From the NCBI GenBank assembly GCA_000470535.1, contig CBRG010000158.1:1-45117 (forward strand): DNA of 45,117 nt, given 5' to 3'. Shown here piece by piece: positions 1-7,513 of this stretch. The position numbers and the translations under genes were made by a program. Within the stretch, counting starts at the first letter, position 1, and the number at the start of each line of letters is the position of its first letter. The notes beneath the pieces are model-generated. The model did not search any database, was not told the origin of the DNA, and saw only the letters and a list, made by a program, of their open reading frames with translations. The stretch comes from Streptomyces sp. AW19M42 (GTDB taxonomy: Bacteria > Actinomycetota > Actinomycetes > Streptomycetales > Streptomycetaceae).

Positions 1-1092
1 CACCTCAATCGCGCGCCCCGCCCCGCACCCCGCCCGAAGGCGTCGGTCCGCTTCACCACCGAGGCGCTGCGGGAGGCGGCGGCCGGATCGCTGACCGCCG
101 CCGGCGTCGGCGCCGAGCGCGCCGCCCTGGTCGCCCGGGTCCTCGTGGACGCCGATGTGCGGGGTCACTTCTCGCACGGTGTAGGCCTGCTGCCGATGTA
201 CCTCGACCGGCTGCGGGAGGGAGGCATCGACCCCACCGCCGAGCCGGAGTGGAGCCAGGAGGACGGGTCCGTCGTACGCGTCGACGCCCGCGGTGGGTTC
301 GGACAGGTGGCCGCGGACCTCGCGGCCCGGCGGTGCGCCGAGCGGGCCGCCCGCACCGGGCTGGCCGCCGTCGCCGTCCGGGGCAACAACCACGTCGGCA
401 TGCTCGCCGCCTACCGCGACCACTTCGTCCGCCACGGTGTGGTCGGCCTCGTCCTCAACGTCTCGGGCCCGAGCGTCGCCGCCCCCGGCGCGGGGCGTCC
501 GACGCTCGGGAACGACGCCGTGTGCATGGTCGTCCCCCGTGAGGGCGGGCCCCCACTCGTCGTGGACTTCGCCACCGGGACGGTCGCCAGCGGAAAGATC
601 CGGCATGCCGCGCACCGCGGCGAACAGGTGCCCGCGACCTGGCTGGTGGACCGCGAGGGCCGCCCCACCACCGATCCGGAGGAGCTCGACCGGGGCGGTG
701 CCGTCCCGGTCTTCGGCGGATACAAGGGCCTCGGGGTCGCGGTGATCACCGAGGTGCTGGCCGGCATCCTGGCCGGGGGCACGGTGAGCCCGCTCGTCCA
801 CAAGCAGCGCGCCGAGCCCGAGCGGGCGATGGACTGCTCCCAGCTGTTCCTCGCCCTGTCCCCGGACGCGTTCGGCAACCCTCCGGTGGAGGAACTGCTC
901 GACGTCCTGTCGGGCGCGGTGGCCGCCGGCTACCCCCAGGGGCCGCCAAAGGTCCATCTGCCGGAACAGCAGGAGCGGCTGGCCGAGGCCATGGCCGGCG
1001 AACACGGCGTCCCCGTACCGGCGTCGGTCGTCGAACGGCTCGGCTGGGACACCCCCCAGGCCGCCCCGGCCACGGCAGGAGGTGCCGCATGA
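1..1092 (+). CDS. Ldh2-type malate/L-lactate dehydrogenase family oxidoreductase (5' end missing)
   Basis: This is an NAD(P)H-dependent 2-ketoacid/2-hydroxyacid (or ketimine) oxidoreductase of the malate/L-lactate dehydrogenase family, which also includes sulfolactate and ureidoglycolate dehydrogenases. The frame is open from base 1 with no start codon before position 145, so the N-terminus lies outside the window. Visible family motifs are RGHFSHGV (about residues 51-58 of the visible part), the catalytic-His segment RGNNHVG, the cofactor-binding DFATGTVASGKI, and the late GGYKGLGVAVITEVLAGILAG. The stop overlaps the next ATG (ATGA at 1089-1092), so it is translationally coupled to the Gfo/Idh gene. 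The substrate cannot be read from sequence. In this context I infer that it reduces or oxidises a keto intermediate of the modified-sugar pathway. Confidence 0.85.
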   Translation, partial: HLNRAPRPAPRPKASVRFTTEALREAAAGSLTAAGVGAERAALVARVLVDADVRGHFSHGVGLLPMYLDRLREGGIDPTAEPEWSQEDGSVVRVDARGGFGQVAADLAARRCAERAARTGLAAVAVRGNNHVGMLAAYRDHFVRHGVVGLVLNVSGPSVAAPGAGRPTLGNDAVCMVVPREGGPPLVVDFATGTVASGKIRHAAHRGEQVPATWLVDREGRPTTDPEELDRGGAVPVFGGYKGLGVAVITEVLAGILAGGTVSPLVHKQRAEPERAMDCSQLFLALSPDAFGNPPVEELLDVLSGAVAAGYPQGPPKVHLPEQQERLAEAMAGEHGVPVPASVVERLGWDTPQAAPATAGGAA

Positions 1093-2033
1093 GCACGCGA
1101 CTCGGTGTGGGCGTCGTCGGATTCGGCATCGCCGCCCAGCAGCACGCCGCCGCACTGGAGCAGCTGCCGGAGGCGGGGATCGTGTCCGTCCTGGAGCAGG
1201 ACCCCACGGTCGACACCGGCAGTCACCACCGGGCCGGTTCCTGGGCAGAGCTCCTCGACGACCCCTGCGTCGGCCTGGTGGCCCTGTGCGTCCCGCCCGG
1301 CGGGCGGGCGCGGATGGCGGTCGAGGCGCTGGAGGCGGGCAAGGCCGTCCTGCTGGAGAAGCCGCCGGCCGTGTCCGTGGCCGAGATCGACAGTGTCGCG
1401 GCCGCCGCCCGGCGGACCGGCCTGCCGGTCGGCGTCATGCTCCAGCACCGGATGCGGCTGCCGGAGGCGGCCCTCGCGGCCGCCTGGTCGGCGTCCTCCG
1501 TCACAGCGGTCCTGGAGGTGTCGCGGTTCCGGCCGCCGGCCCACTACCGGCGTGCCGGGTGGCGCAGCGACCCCGCCGTGGCCCTGGGCGGGATCTCCGC
1601 CCACCTGGGAGTCCACTACCTCGACCTGGCGTGTCAGCTGCTCGGGCGGCCGGAGTCGGTGCGCCTGACGCCGACCAGGGAGGTCGCCGCGGGCATCGAC
1701 ACCCGCGTCACGGGAATGGTCGCCTTCCGGTCCGGGGCCACCCTCGCGTTCACCGTGACCGCCGAGTCGATGGTCCGTACCGAACGGCTCCAGGTCCTCG
1801 GGCCCGACGGAGGGTTCAACATCACCGACGGCACGGTGATGACCCAGATCGGCGGCACGGAACAGACCTGGCCCACGGTGCCGACCTCGCAACTGCGCAC
1901 CGAGGTCTACCGGGAGATGGCCGAGGCCGTGGCGACGGGGCGTCCGCCGCTGCGCTGCCACCTCGACGGCGCCCGTGCGGTGACCGAGATCCTCTCGTCG
2001 ATCGCCACCGGAGCCGCGGCGGTGGCCGCGTGA
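1089..2033 (+). CDS. Gfo/Idh/MocA family NAD(P)-dependent oxidoreductase
   Basis: 314 aa. The N-terminal Rossmann domain starts with GVVGFGIAAQQH (residues 8-19), a variant of the usual G-x-G-x-x-G nucleotide loop, and the family hallmark EKPP follows at 90-93. The C-terminal substrate domain carries GGISAHLGVHYLDL (about 167-180), whose Asp/His spacing matches the catalytic region of sugar and inositol dehydrogenases. Members oxidise or reduce ring hydroxyls of sugars or cyclitols, often at C3. ATG 1089 overlaps the upstream stop, and its own stop overlaps the next GTG (GTGA at 2030-2033). Paired with two TIM-barrel isomerase-like genes, it probably creates the keto group that those enzymes act on; this is inference. 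Confidence 0.88.
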   Translation: MSTRLGVGVVGFGIAAQQHAAALEQLPEAGIVSVLEQDPTVDTGSHHRAGSWAELLDDPCVGLVALCVPPGGRARMAVEALEAGKAVLLEKPPAVSVAEIDSVAAAARRTGLPVGVMLQHRMRLPEAALAAAWSASSVTAVLEVSRFRPPAHYRRAGWRSDPAVALGGISAHLGVHYLDLACQLLGRPESVRLTPTREVAAGIDTRVTGMVAFRSGATLAFTVTAESMVRTERLQVLGPDGGFNITDGTVMTQIGGTEQTWPTVPTSQLRTEVYREMAEAVATGRPPLRCHLDGARAVTEILSSIATGAAAVAA

Positions 2034-2782
2034 AGCCGCTGATCGGTGTCTCCTCCGGCTCTGCGCCGCGCCTCGACGCCGGGGCGCTGGCCGGCCTCAC
2101 CCTCTCGTCCGGCGGCACGGCCGTCGACGTCAGGGAGGGCAAGGGCCACGCGTGGGAGGCGGGGGGGCTCGACGCCCTGCGCACCGCCGGGGTCGAGGTC
2201 TGCTTCGTCGGCGTCTCCACCGTGCTGGGCGCCCACGAGCACCCGCCCGGGGCGGTCGACGGCCTGCGCATGCCGGAGCGGGGCCTGCCGGTGAAGGTCT
2301 TCGCGGCCGCCGGGTGCACCGCCCCCGACCGTTTCGCCCTGACGCTCGCGCAGATCGGGGCGCTGGCCGCCAGGGTCGGCGACAGCTCCCTCGTCCTGGT
2401 GGAGACCCACCACGGATACGCGCCCGTGGCCGAACTCGACGAGCTGTGCCGTCGCGCGGGCACCTCGGTCCTGCTCGACACGATGGGCCTCGCCAGAATC
2501 GACGGCGACCCCGTCGCGGCGGCGGCCCGGCTCGCCCCCTGGATCTCCTACGCCCAGGTCAAGGGGTTCGACTGGGACGAGCCCGCCACCTCGCGGCACC
2601 GGCCGCTATCCTCCGCCCGGCCCGAGCTGACCCGGAGGGTCCTCGACGCGGCGGGTGAACTGCGCGCGGTCACCGTCGAGTCGAAGGCGCCGTCCCTCGC
2701 CGAGGACATCGCCCTCCTGCGCGAGTGGTACCCACCGGAGCCACCCCTTTCCCAGGACCTCAGCGAGGAGATCCTTTCGTGA
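2030..2782 (+). CDS. TIM-barrel sugar isomerase/epimerase-like protein, possibly metal-site variant
   Basis: 250 aa from GTG 2030. The frame stays open far upstream, but that part is only the antisense-like shadow of the Gfo/Idh gene, and the GTGA overlap fixes this start. The protein resembles the xylose-isomerase-like/AP-endonuclease-2 TIM barrel. By comparison with the next gene I place the usual metal ligands at Glu125 (VLVETHHG), Asp150 (VLLDTMG) and Glu217 (AVTVESK). The position normally held by His in the HVHxKD strand is Gln176 (YAQVKGFD). It may therefore bind metal weakly, or have become a partner or an enzyme with altered chemistry. The stop overlaps the next start (GTGA at 2779-2782). 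Confidence 0.75.
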   Translation: MKPLIGVSSGSAPRLDAGALAGLTLSSGGTAVDVREGKGHAWEAGGLDALRTAGVEVCFVGVSTVLGAHEHPPGAVDGLRMPERGLPVKVFAAAGCTAPDRFALTLAQIGALAARVGDSSLVLVETHHGYAPVAELDELCRRAGTSVLLDTMGLARIDGDPVAAAARLAPWISYAQVKGFDWDEPATSRHRPLSSARPELTRRVLDAAGELRAVTVESKAPSLAEDIALLREWYPPEPPLSQDLSEEILS

Positions 2783-3678
2783 GACTCGCCGTCATCAACG
2801 ACGAACTGTCCCAGGACATCGAGCAGGCGGCGGCCACGACGTCCCGCCTCGGCTTCGACGGCCTGGAGATCCGCTCCAGCGACGGCGTCGCGCCGCATCG
2901 CATGGCCGACGCCGCCCTTGCCGGGATACGGGCGACCGTGGCCCGGCACGGACTGCGGGTGGCCGGCTTCGACCCGCCGGCGCTGAAGTGCGAACTGCCC
3001 CGTACCGCCGCGGAGACGGACTCCGCCCGCGCGCTGGTGACGGACTCCGTGCGCCGGGCCGAGCTGCTCGGAGCACCGTTCGTCCGCGTCTTCACCTTCT
3101 ACCGGCAGGGCGACCCGGACCCGCGCAGGGCCGCCGCCGCTGCCCGGGAGGTCCTGGACGGCGTCCCCCTCGGACGCGTCCCCCTGCTCGTCGAGACGGG
3201 CATGCGGACCAACAGCCCGACCATGCGCCACACACTGGAGTTCCTGGACGCACTGGGCGACGACCGGCTCGGCATCCTGTGGGATCCGGGCAACAGCGTC
3301 TTCAGCGGCTGGGACCCGGCCCCGTTCCCGCAGGACTACGCGCTCGGCCGCGAACGCATCCGGCACGTCCATGTGAAGGACCCGGACGGTCAGCGGGCCT
3401 ACGTCCGCCTCGGTGACGGGGACCTGCCCTGGCCCGCGATCCTCGCCCGGCTGGCCGAGGACGGATACCGGGACTGGATCTCCCTGGAGACGCACTGGCG
3501 CATCGGCCGGGTGCTGAACCAGGCGCAGCGGGACGAGCCGTGGGGCGAGGAGTTCACCGCCGGCGGATTCGAGGCCAGCAGCACCTGCATGCGGCTGCTC
3601 CGCGAGATGACGCGAGCCACGGGCGAGGACGCCGTCCCCGCCGGCCCCGACGCGCACACGGTGGAGGCCGGCGCATGA
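2779..3678 (+). CDS. Sugar phosphate isomerase/epimerase family protein (xylose isomerase-like TIM barrel)
   Basis: 299 aa from GTG 2779, chosen because it overlaps the previous stop by 4 nt. The complete divalent-metal ligand set of the family is visible: Glu139 (LLVETGM), Asp169 (ILWDPGN), His198 (RHVHVKD) and Glu237 (WISLETHW). Relatives include inosose isomerases and dehydratases, hydroxypyruvate isomerase, tagatose epimerases and 3-keto-glycoside-processing enzymes, so the reaction is likely epimerisation, isomerisation or dehydration of a keto sugar or cyclitol. The C-terminus (about residue 275 onward) is a low-complexity Ala/Asp-rich tail. Its stop overlaps the sulfotransferase ATG (ATGA at 3675-3678). 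Confidence 0.85.
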   Translation: MRLAVINDELSQDIEQAAATTSRLGFDGLEIRSSDGVAPHRMADAALAGIRATVARHGLRVAGFDPPALKCELPRTAAETDSARALVTDSVRRAELLGAPFVRVFTFYRQGDPDPRRAAAAAREVLDGVPLGRVPLLVETGMRTNSPTMRHTLEFLDALGDDRLGILWDPGNSVFSGWDPAPFPQDYALGRERIRHVHVKDPDGQRAYVRLGDGDLPWPAILARLAEDGYRDWISLETHWRIGRVLNQAQRDEPWGEEFTAGGFEASSTCMRLLREMTRATGEDAVPAGPDAHTVEAGA

Positions 3679-4475
3679 GCGACTCACCCGTGATCCTGCT
3701 CGGGGGCCAGCGCTGCGGCACCACCGCCCTCGCCTACGCGATGAATCTGGCCTTCCACGACGCGGGCGGCCACTTCACCGTCAACGGCAAACTCCCCTAT
3801 CTGCTGCACCGCTGGCTGAACCGGCAGGACCTGGCCGACCACCACCTGCGCTCGGACGAGATCCTGCACGCCCTGGACCGCCGGCCACCGGACGGCTCGG
3901 GCGTCGAACACTGGCGCGCCCGGGTGGAACAGAGCCTGCGGGCCGCCGCCAGGGACGTCGCCGAGGGCTCGTGCGGGGACGACCCGGTGGACCTGGCACG
4001 GCGGATCCTGGCCGACACCCAGGGCGAACTGCCCCACTGCGGAGACAAGTACAACGAGTACCTGCTGCATCTGCCCTGGTTCGGCGAGGTGCTGCCGGAC
4101 GCCCGCTACGTGATGCTGGTGCGCCACCCGGCGGAGGCGGCCCGCTCGATGCTGCGCTGGAAGGGCGACCGGCCCTACGTGCCCCTCACGGCGGAGGCCG
4201 CCCTCGCCAAGTGGACGGCCTGGAACCGGCACTGGCTCGACTTCGCACCGGCGGTACCGGCCGGGAACGCGCTGGTCGTCGAGTACCACGCACTGTGCAG
4301 GGGCGAGGAGACCGAACGCCTGTCACGGTTCACCGGACTCGACCTCGCGCCGTACCTCGCCGGGCTGAAGCCCCGTTCCCCGGCGGCGGACACCGACGAC
4401 ACGCTCCCGGCGGACACCGCCTCCGTGTGGGAGGCGCTGCGTCAGGCCGCGCTGCCCGCACCCGCCCGCACCTGA
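3675..4475 (+). CDS. PAPS-dependent sulfotransferase family protein
   Basis: 266 aa. The N-terminus has the 5'-phosphosulfate-binding loop GGQRCGTTAL (residues 10-19). The 3'-phosphate-binding strand and helix YVMLVRHPAEAARS (145-158) supplies the conserved Arg150 and Ser158. The family moves a sulfuryl group from PAPS to a hydroxyl or amine of a small molecule, glycolipid or peptide; no signal peptide is seen, so it is cytosolic. ATG 3675 lies inside the ATGA overlap with the upstream epimerase. No PAPS-synthesis genes are present, so the donor would come from general sulfate assimilation. A role in sulfating the product of this operon is inferred from context. Confidence 0.85.
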   Translation: MSDSPVILLGGQRCGTTALAYAMNLAFHDAGGHFTVNGKLPYLLHRWLNRQDLADHHLRSDEILHALDRRPPDGSGVEHWRARVEQSLRAAARDVAEGSCGDDPVDLARRILADTQGELPHCGDKYNEYLLHLPWFGEVLPDARYVMLVRHPAEAARSMLRWKGDRPYVPLTAEAALAKWTAWNRHWLDFAPAVPAGNALVVEYHALCRGEETERLSRFTGLDLAPYLAGLKPRSPAADTDDTLPADTASVWEALRQAALPAPART

Positions 4476-4506
4476 TCCGCCGAACCCCTACCGATAGGTG
4501 ATTCCC

Positions 4507-5781
4507 TTGCCAGCAACCCGCGTTCTCGTCGTCGGCGGAAAGGCCGGCATCGTCCGCAAGGCCGCGGCGCTCGGTCTCGACGTGGTGCACGTCCAGAAGC
4601 CGTCCGCGTTCGACCCGGACGTGGTGGAGCACTGCTCCCAGCTGCTGCTCGTCGACTACCAGGACGTTCCCACCGTCACCGCCCTGGTGCGCGCCCTGCA
4701 CGAACAGCACCCGTTCGCGCGGGTGTTCACCCAGACCGAGGCGGCCCAGGTGGTGGCGGGCCATCTCACCGACGCGCTCGGACTGCCCGGCAACGGCGAG
4801 CGGACCACCCGGCTGCTGCACGACAAGCCGGCCCTGCGCGCCCTGCTGAACGAACAGGGCATCGGACCGGTGCGGACGGTGACCCGGCCGACCGCCGCCG
4901 AGCTGCGCGACTTCGTGAAGGCGGCGGGGCCGGCCGTGCTCAAGCCGACCATGGGCTCCGGCAGCCTGGGTGTCCGCAGGATCGCGTCCGTCGCCGAGGT
5001 CGACGAGGCGTGGGCGTGGCGCGAGGCCTTCGGCCTGGACGACTTCATGGCCGAGGAGTGGCTGGTCGGCGAGGAACTCAGCGTCGAGACGTTCTCCCTG
5101 GCCGGGGCGCACACCGTCGTCGCGGTCACCGGCAAGGAGACCGGGCAGGGTGTGGTCGAGCTCGGCCATGTGGTGCCCGCGCCGCTGGACGGAGCCGAAC
5201 GGCAGGCCGTCGTGTCGACGGTCGAGGCCCTGCTGGACGCCGTGGGTCTCGTCGACGGGCCGGCCCACACCGAACTGATCCTCACCGCCGCCGGTCCCCG
5301 CGTCATCGAGTCGCACAGCCGTCGCGGCGGGGACCGCATCAACGAGCTGGTCCGCCTGGTCCACGGTGTCGACCTGGAGGAGGCCGCCTACCGGCTCGCC
5401 CTGGACGGCGACCCGCTGCCGCAGCGGGAGGAACCGACGGGCGCGGCCGCCATCCGCTTCCTCGTCGCCGCCCCGGGAACCGTCACCTCGGTGACGGGCG
5501 CGGCGGAGGCCGAGGCGATGGACGGCGTCGTCCAGGTCGACGTCCAGGTCGAGCCCGGGGACACGGTGCACGAACTGCGCTGGTCGGAGGACCGCTGCGG
5601 CCATGTCGTGGTCCGCGCGGCCGACGCGGAGGCCGCCGTGCGGCTCGCCGCGGAGGCCGCGGCCCGCATCGTGATCACCACGGAGCCGGCCGCCGGCGAC
5701 GACGGGCGGTCCGCCACGCTCGGCACGCTCCTCGACGAGGTGGACGAGGTCCTCGACCCGTTCGCCGCCGCGCCCCGGTGA
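4507..5781 (+). CDS. ATP-grasp domain ligase (carboxylate-amine ligase type)
   Basis: 424 aa from TTG 4507, preceded at 5 nt by AGGTGA; GTG 4498, nine bases earlier in frame, has no ribosome-binding site but is possible. Domains: an N-terminal Rossmann-like pre-ATP-grasp half (residues 1-95); the ATP-grasp core with Lys146 in VLKPTMGSGSLG and acidic EEWLVGEE; and the metal/catalytic strand HTELIL (254-259) with ESHSRRGGD (268-276). The family joins a carboxylate to an amine through an acyl phosphate, as in dipeptide ligases. Position 22 nt after the sulfotransferase suggests that an amino acid is attached to an amino sugar or cyclitol. The substrates are unknown. Confidence 0.85.
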   Translation: MPATRVLVVGGKAGIVRKAAALGLDVVHVQKPSAFDPDVVEHCSQLLLVDYQDVPTVTALVRALHEQHPFARVFTQTEAAQVVAGHLTDALGLPGNGERTTRLLHDKPALRALLNEQGIGPVRTVTRPTAAELRDFVKAAGPAVLKPTMGSGSLGVRRIASVAEVDEAWAWREAFGLDDFMAEEWLVGEELSVETFSLAGAHTVVAVTGKETGQGVVELGHVVPAPLDGAERQAVVSTVEALLDAVGLVDGPAHTELILTAAGPRVIESHSRRGGDRINELVRLVHGVDLEEAAYRLALDGDPLPQREEPTGAAAIRFLVAAPGTVTSVTGAAEAEAMDGVVQVDVQVEPGDTVHELRWSEDRCGHVVVRAADAEAAVRLAAEAAARIVITTEPAAGDDGRSATLGTLLDEVDEVLDPFAAAPR

Positions 5782-5866
5782 CCGGCCGCGTACCGCCGCA
5801 CCCTCCGACCCCCGCCCGGCCCACGCAGGTGCCCGCCGGCGAACGTCCGCAAGGAGTAGAACTGCG

Positions 5867-6688
5867 ATGAGCACGACACCCCCAGACGGCGGCAAGCAGG
5901 TCTCCGTGGTGGTCGCCACCCGGAACCGCCCCACCGACATCGACGCGCTGCTGACCTCGATCGCGGCGTGCGACACAGGCATCGTCCACGAGGTGATCCT
6001 GGTCGACGACGCCTCCGACACCCCGCTGCGCGTCGACGAGCCGGCCCACCGCTTTCCCATCCGCCTGCTGCGCCACGAACGGCGCCGCGGTGCGGCGGCC
6101 GGCCGCAACCTCGCCGGTCAGGAGGCGACCGGCGACGTCCTGGCGTTCCTCGACGACGACGCCCGGCCCCTGCCCGACTGGTTCGACGTCCTCGACACGG
6201 CGCTCACCCCCGAGCGGGCGGCGATCACCGGCCGGGTGCTGCCGTTCGACAGCAGCGTGGTCGCCCGCGCCCGCCAGTACCGCTACGAGGTCCGCTACGC
6301 ACAGCACGTCCCCGGCAGCGAGGTCACGTTCTTCGCGGGCGGCAACTCGGCGGTGTGGACGGAGGCGTTCCGCGCTGCCGAGGGGTTCCCCGACCAGGTC
6401 ACCGCGAGCGACAACGGTCTCGTGGAACGGCTCGCCGAGTCCGGTGGCCGGGTGCACTTCGTGCCGGGGCTCCGCGTGGCCCACCGCAACAGCAAGGGCG
6501 CCGGAATCGCGCTGCGCGAGGCCTGGCGCGCGGGCCGGCTGGCCCCGCGCAGCGCGCCCACGGCCGCGCTGCGCCGGTTCGCGGCCAGCGCCCGGTCCCA
6601 GCCCTGGTCGGACGACCCGGCCGCCGCCGGCCTCAACCTGGGGCTCCAGGCGGCGAACTCGCTGGCCACCGCCCTTCCGGCGGCCTGA
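5867..6688 (+). CDS. Family 2 glycosyltransferase
   Basis: 273 aa. ATG 5867 follows a clear AAGGAG ribosome-binding site at 5851-5856. The GT-A fold signature is complete: SVVVATRNRPTDIDALL (13-29), the nucleotide-binding VILVDDAS (43-50), the metal-binding LDDDARPLPDW (95-105), then the acceptor-side FFAGGNSAVW. No membrane segment is seen, so it should be soluble, transferring a sugar from an NDP-sugar. It is the last gene of the left-end operon, 85 nt after the ATP-grasp gene, and may have partly independent translation. The hairpin at 6862-6905 follows it. Donor and acceptor are not deducible. Confidence 0.87.
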   Translation: MSTTPPDGGKQVSVVVATRNRPTDIDALLTSIAACDTGIVHEVILVDDASDTPLRVDEPAHRFPIRLLRHERRRGAAAGRNLAGQEATGDVLAFLDDDARPLPDWFDVLDTALTPERAAITGRVLPFDSSVVARARQYRYEVRYAQHVPGSEVTFFAGGNSAVWTEAFRAAEGFPDQVTASDNGLVERLAESGGRVHFVPGLRVAHRNSKGAGIALREAWRAGRLAPRSAPTAALRRFAASARSQPWSDDPAAAGLNLGLQAANSLATALPAA

Positions 6689-6861
6689 GCGACGGCGAGT
6701 ACGGAGGCGGTGCGCCGAGCGGACGAGGCGTGACGAGGAGCAGGCGCGGGCCCGGGAGCGATTTCTCGCTGCGGCGAGCATGTTCGGGTCTTCCCGCTGT
6801 CGAACCGGACCGAGCCCGACGCGTCGGACCGGTGCGGCGCCGGGTCCTGCGCACCCGCGGC

Positions 6862-6905
6862 CTGCCCGCCGCACAGGGGCGGTGAGCCCCGCGGGAGGCG
6901 GGCAG
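6862..6905. terminator. Nested hairpin between convergent GT2 and SseB genes
   Basis: Outer arms CTGCCCGCC (6862-6870) and GGCGGGCAG (6897-6905) enclose an inner GGGGC/GCCCC hairpin. It lies just after the minus-strand SseB stop and about 170 bp after the GT2 stop. It probably terminates both. Bases 6689-6861 show no gene that I can support. Confidence 0.5.
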
Positions 6906-6908
6906 CTC

Positions 6909-7349
6909 TCAGCCGTACATCCGGCGCATCGCGAAGTCGACCATCTGTTCCACGGCCTTGGCGTCGAAGACCATGCGGTGCTCACCCTCCATGTCCAGGA
7001 CGAAGCCGTAGCCGGTGGGCAGCAGGTCGATCACCTCGGCACCCGTGATCACGAAGTACTTGGACTCCTTGCCCGCGTAGAGCCGCAGTTCCTTGAGCGT
7101 GGTGAACATCGGGATGACCGGCTGCTGGGTGTTGTGCAGCGCGAGGAAGCCCGGATTGTCACCGCGCGGACAGTAGACCTTCGACGTCGCGAAGATCTGC
7201 TGGAAGTCCTCCGCGGCCAGCGAGCCGGTCGTGAAGGCCCGTACCGCGTCGCCCAGCGAGGGCGGCGAGGGTTCGGGATACAGCGGCTGCTCACCGTAGC
7301 CGCCACCCATCGGCTGCTGTGCGCCCTGATTCTGGTCGTAGCCGTACAT
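6909..7349 (-). CDS. SseB family protein
   Basis: 146 aa. After a Gly/Gln/Pro-rich, probably disordered N-terminal 30 residues, the rest matches the SseB N-terminal domain common in Streptomyces. It shows VYCPRGDNPGFLAL, VIPMFTTLKELRLYAG and the late FVLDMEGEHRMVFDA. The molecular function of these stand-alone actinobacterial proteins is not established. They are cytosolic and short compared with enterobacterial SseB. Start ATG 7349 leaves a 164-bp divergent gap before the acyl-CoA dehydrogenase gene. Confidence 0.85.
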   Translation of the reverse strand: MYGYDQNQGAQQPMGGGYGEQPLYPEPSPPSLGDAVRAFTTGSLAAEDFQQIFATSKVYCPRGDNPGFLALHNTQQPVIPMFTTLKELRLYAGKESKYFVITGAEVIDLLPTGYGFVLDMEGEHRMVFDAKAVEQMVDFAMRRMYG

Positions 7350-7398
7350 GCGTCAAAGAGTAATCGGACACATCTGCACCTTGAGGGGTTGCGTCTTA

Positions 7399-7436
7399 TT
7401 ACTGACGGGTAGCATCATCGTGGGGGGTCAGCTGAC
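7399..7436 (+). promoter_or_regulatory. Candidate operator/promoter region upstream of the acyl-CoA dehydrogenase gene
   Basis: The segment around 7399-7416 reads TTACTGACGGGTAGCATC, an imperfect dyad resembling TetR-family operators (TTACTnACCGGTAA-like) that I associate with fatty-acid-degradation genes in actinomycetes. A perfect 10-bp palindrome GTCAGCTGAC follows at 7427-7436. Both lie within 115 bp of the fadE-type start. The assignment is by pattern only. Confidence 0.35.
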
Positions 7437-7513
7437 AACGACCTCACCCGCGAGTCCGGGCCACCCCTCGACGGGGCGCTGCGCGCCACTGCTATTGATT
7501 ACGGAGCCTTCCC

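Noticed and set aside
2071..4501. Plus-strand frames out of phase with the two TIM barrels and the sulfotransferase
   Set aside because: Out-of-phase GC shadows. The in-phase genes are coupled by 4-nt overlaps and keep their motifs.
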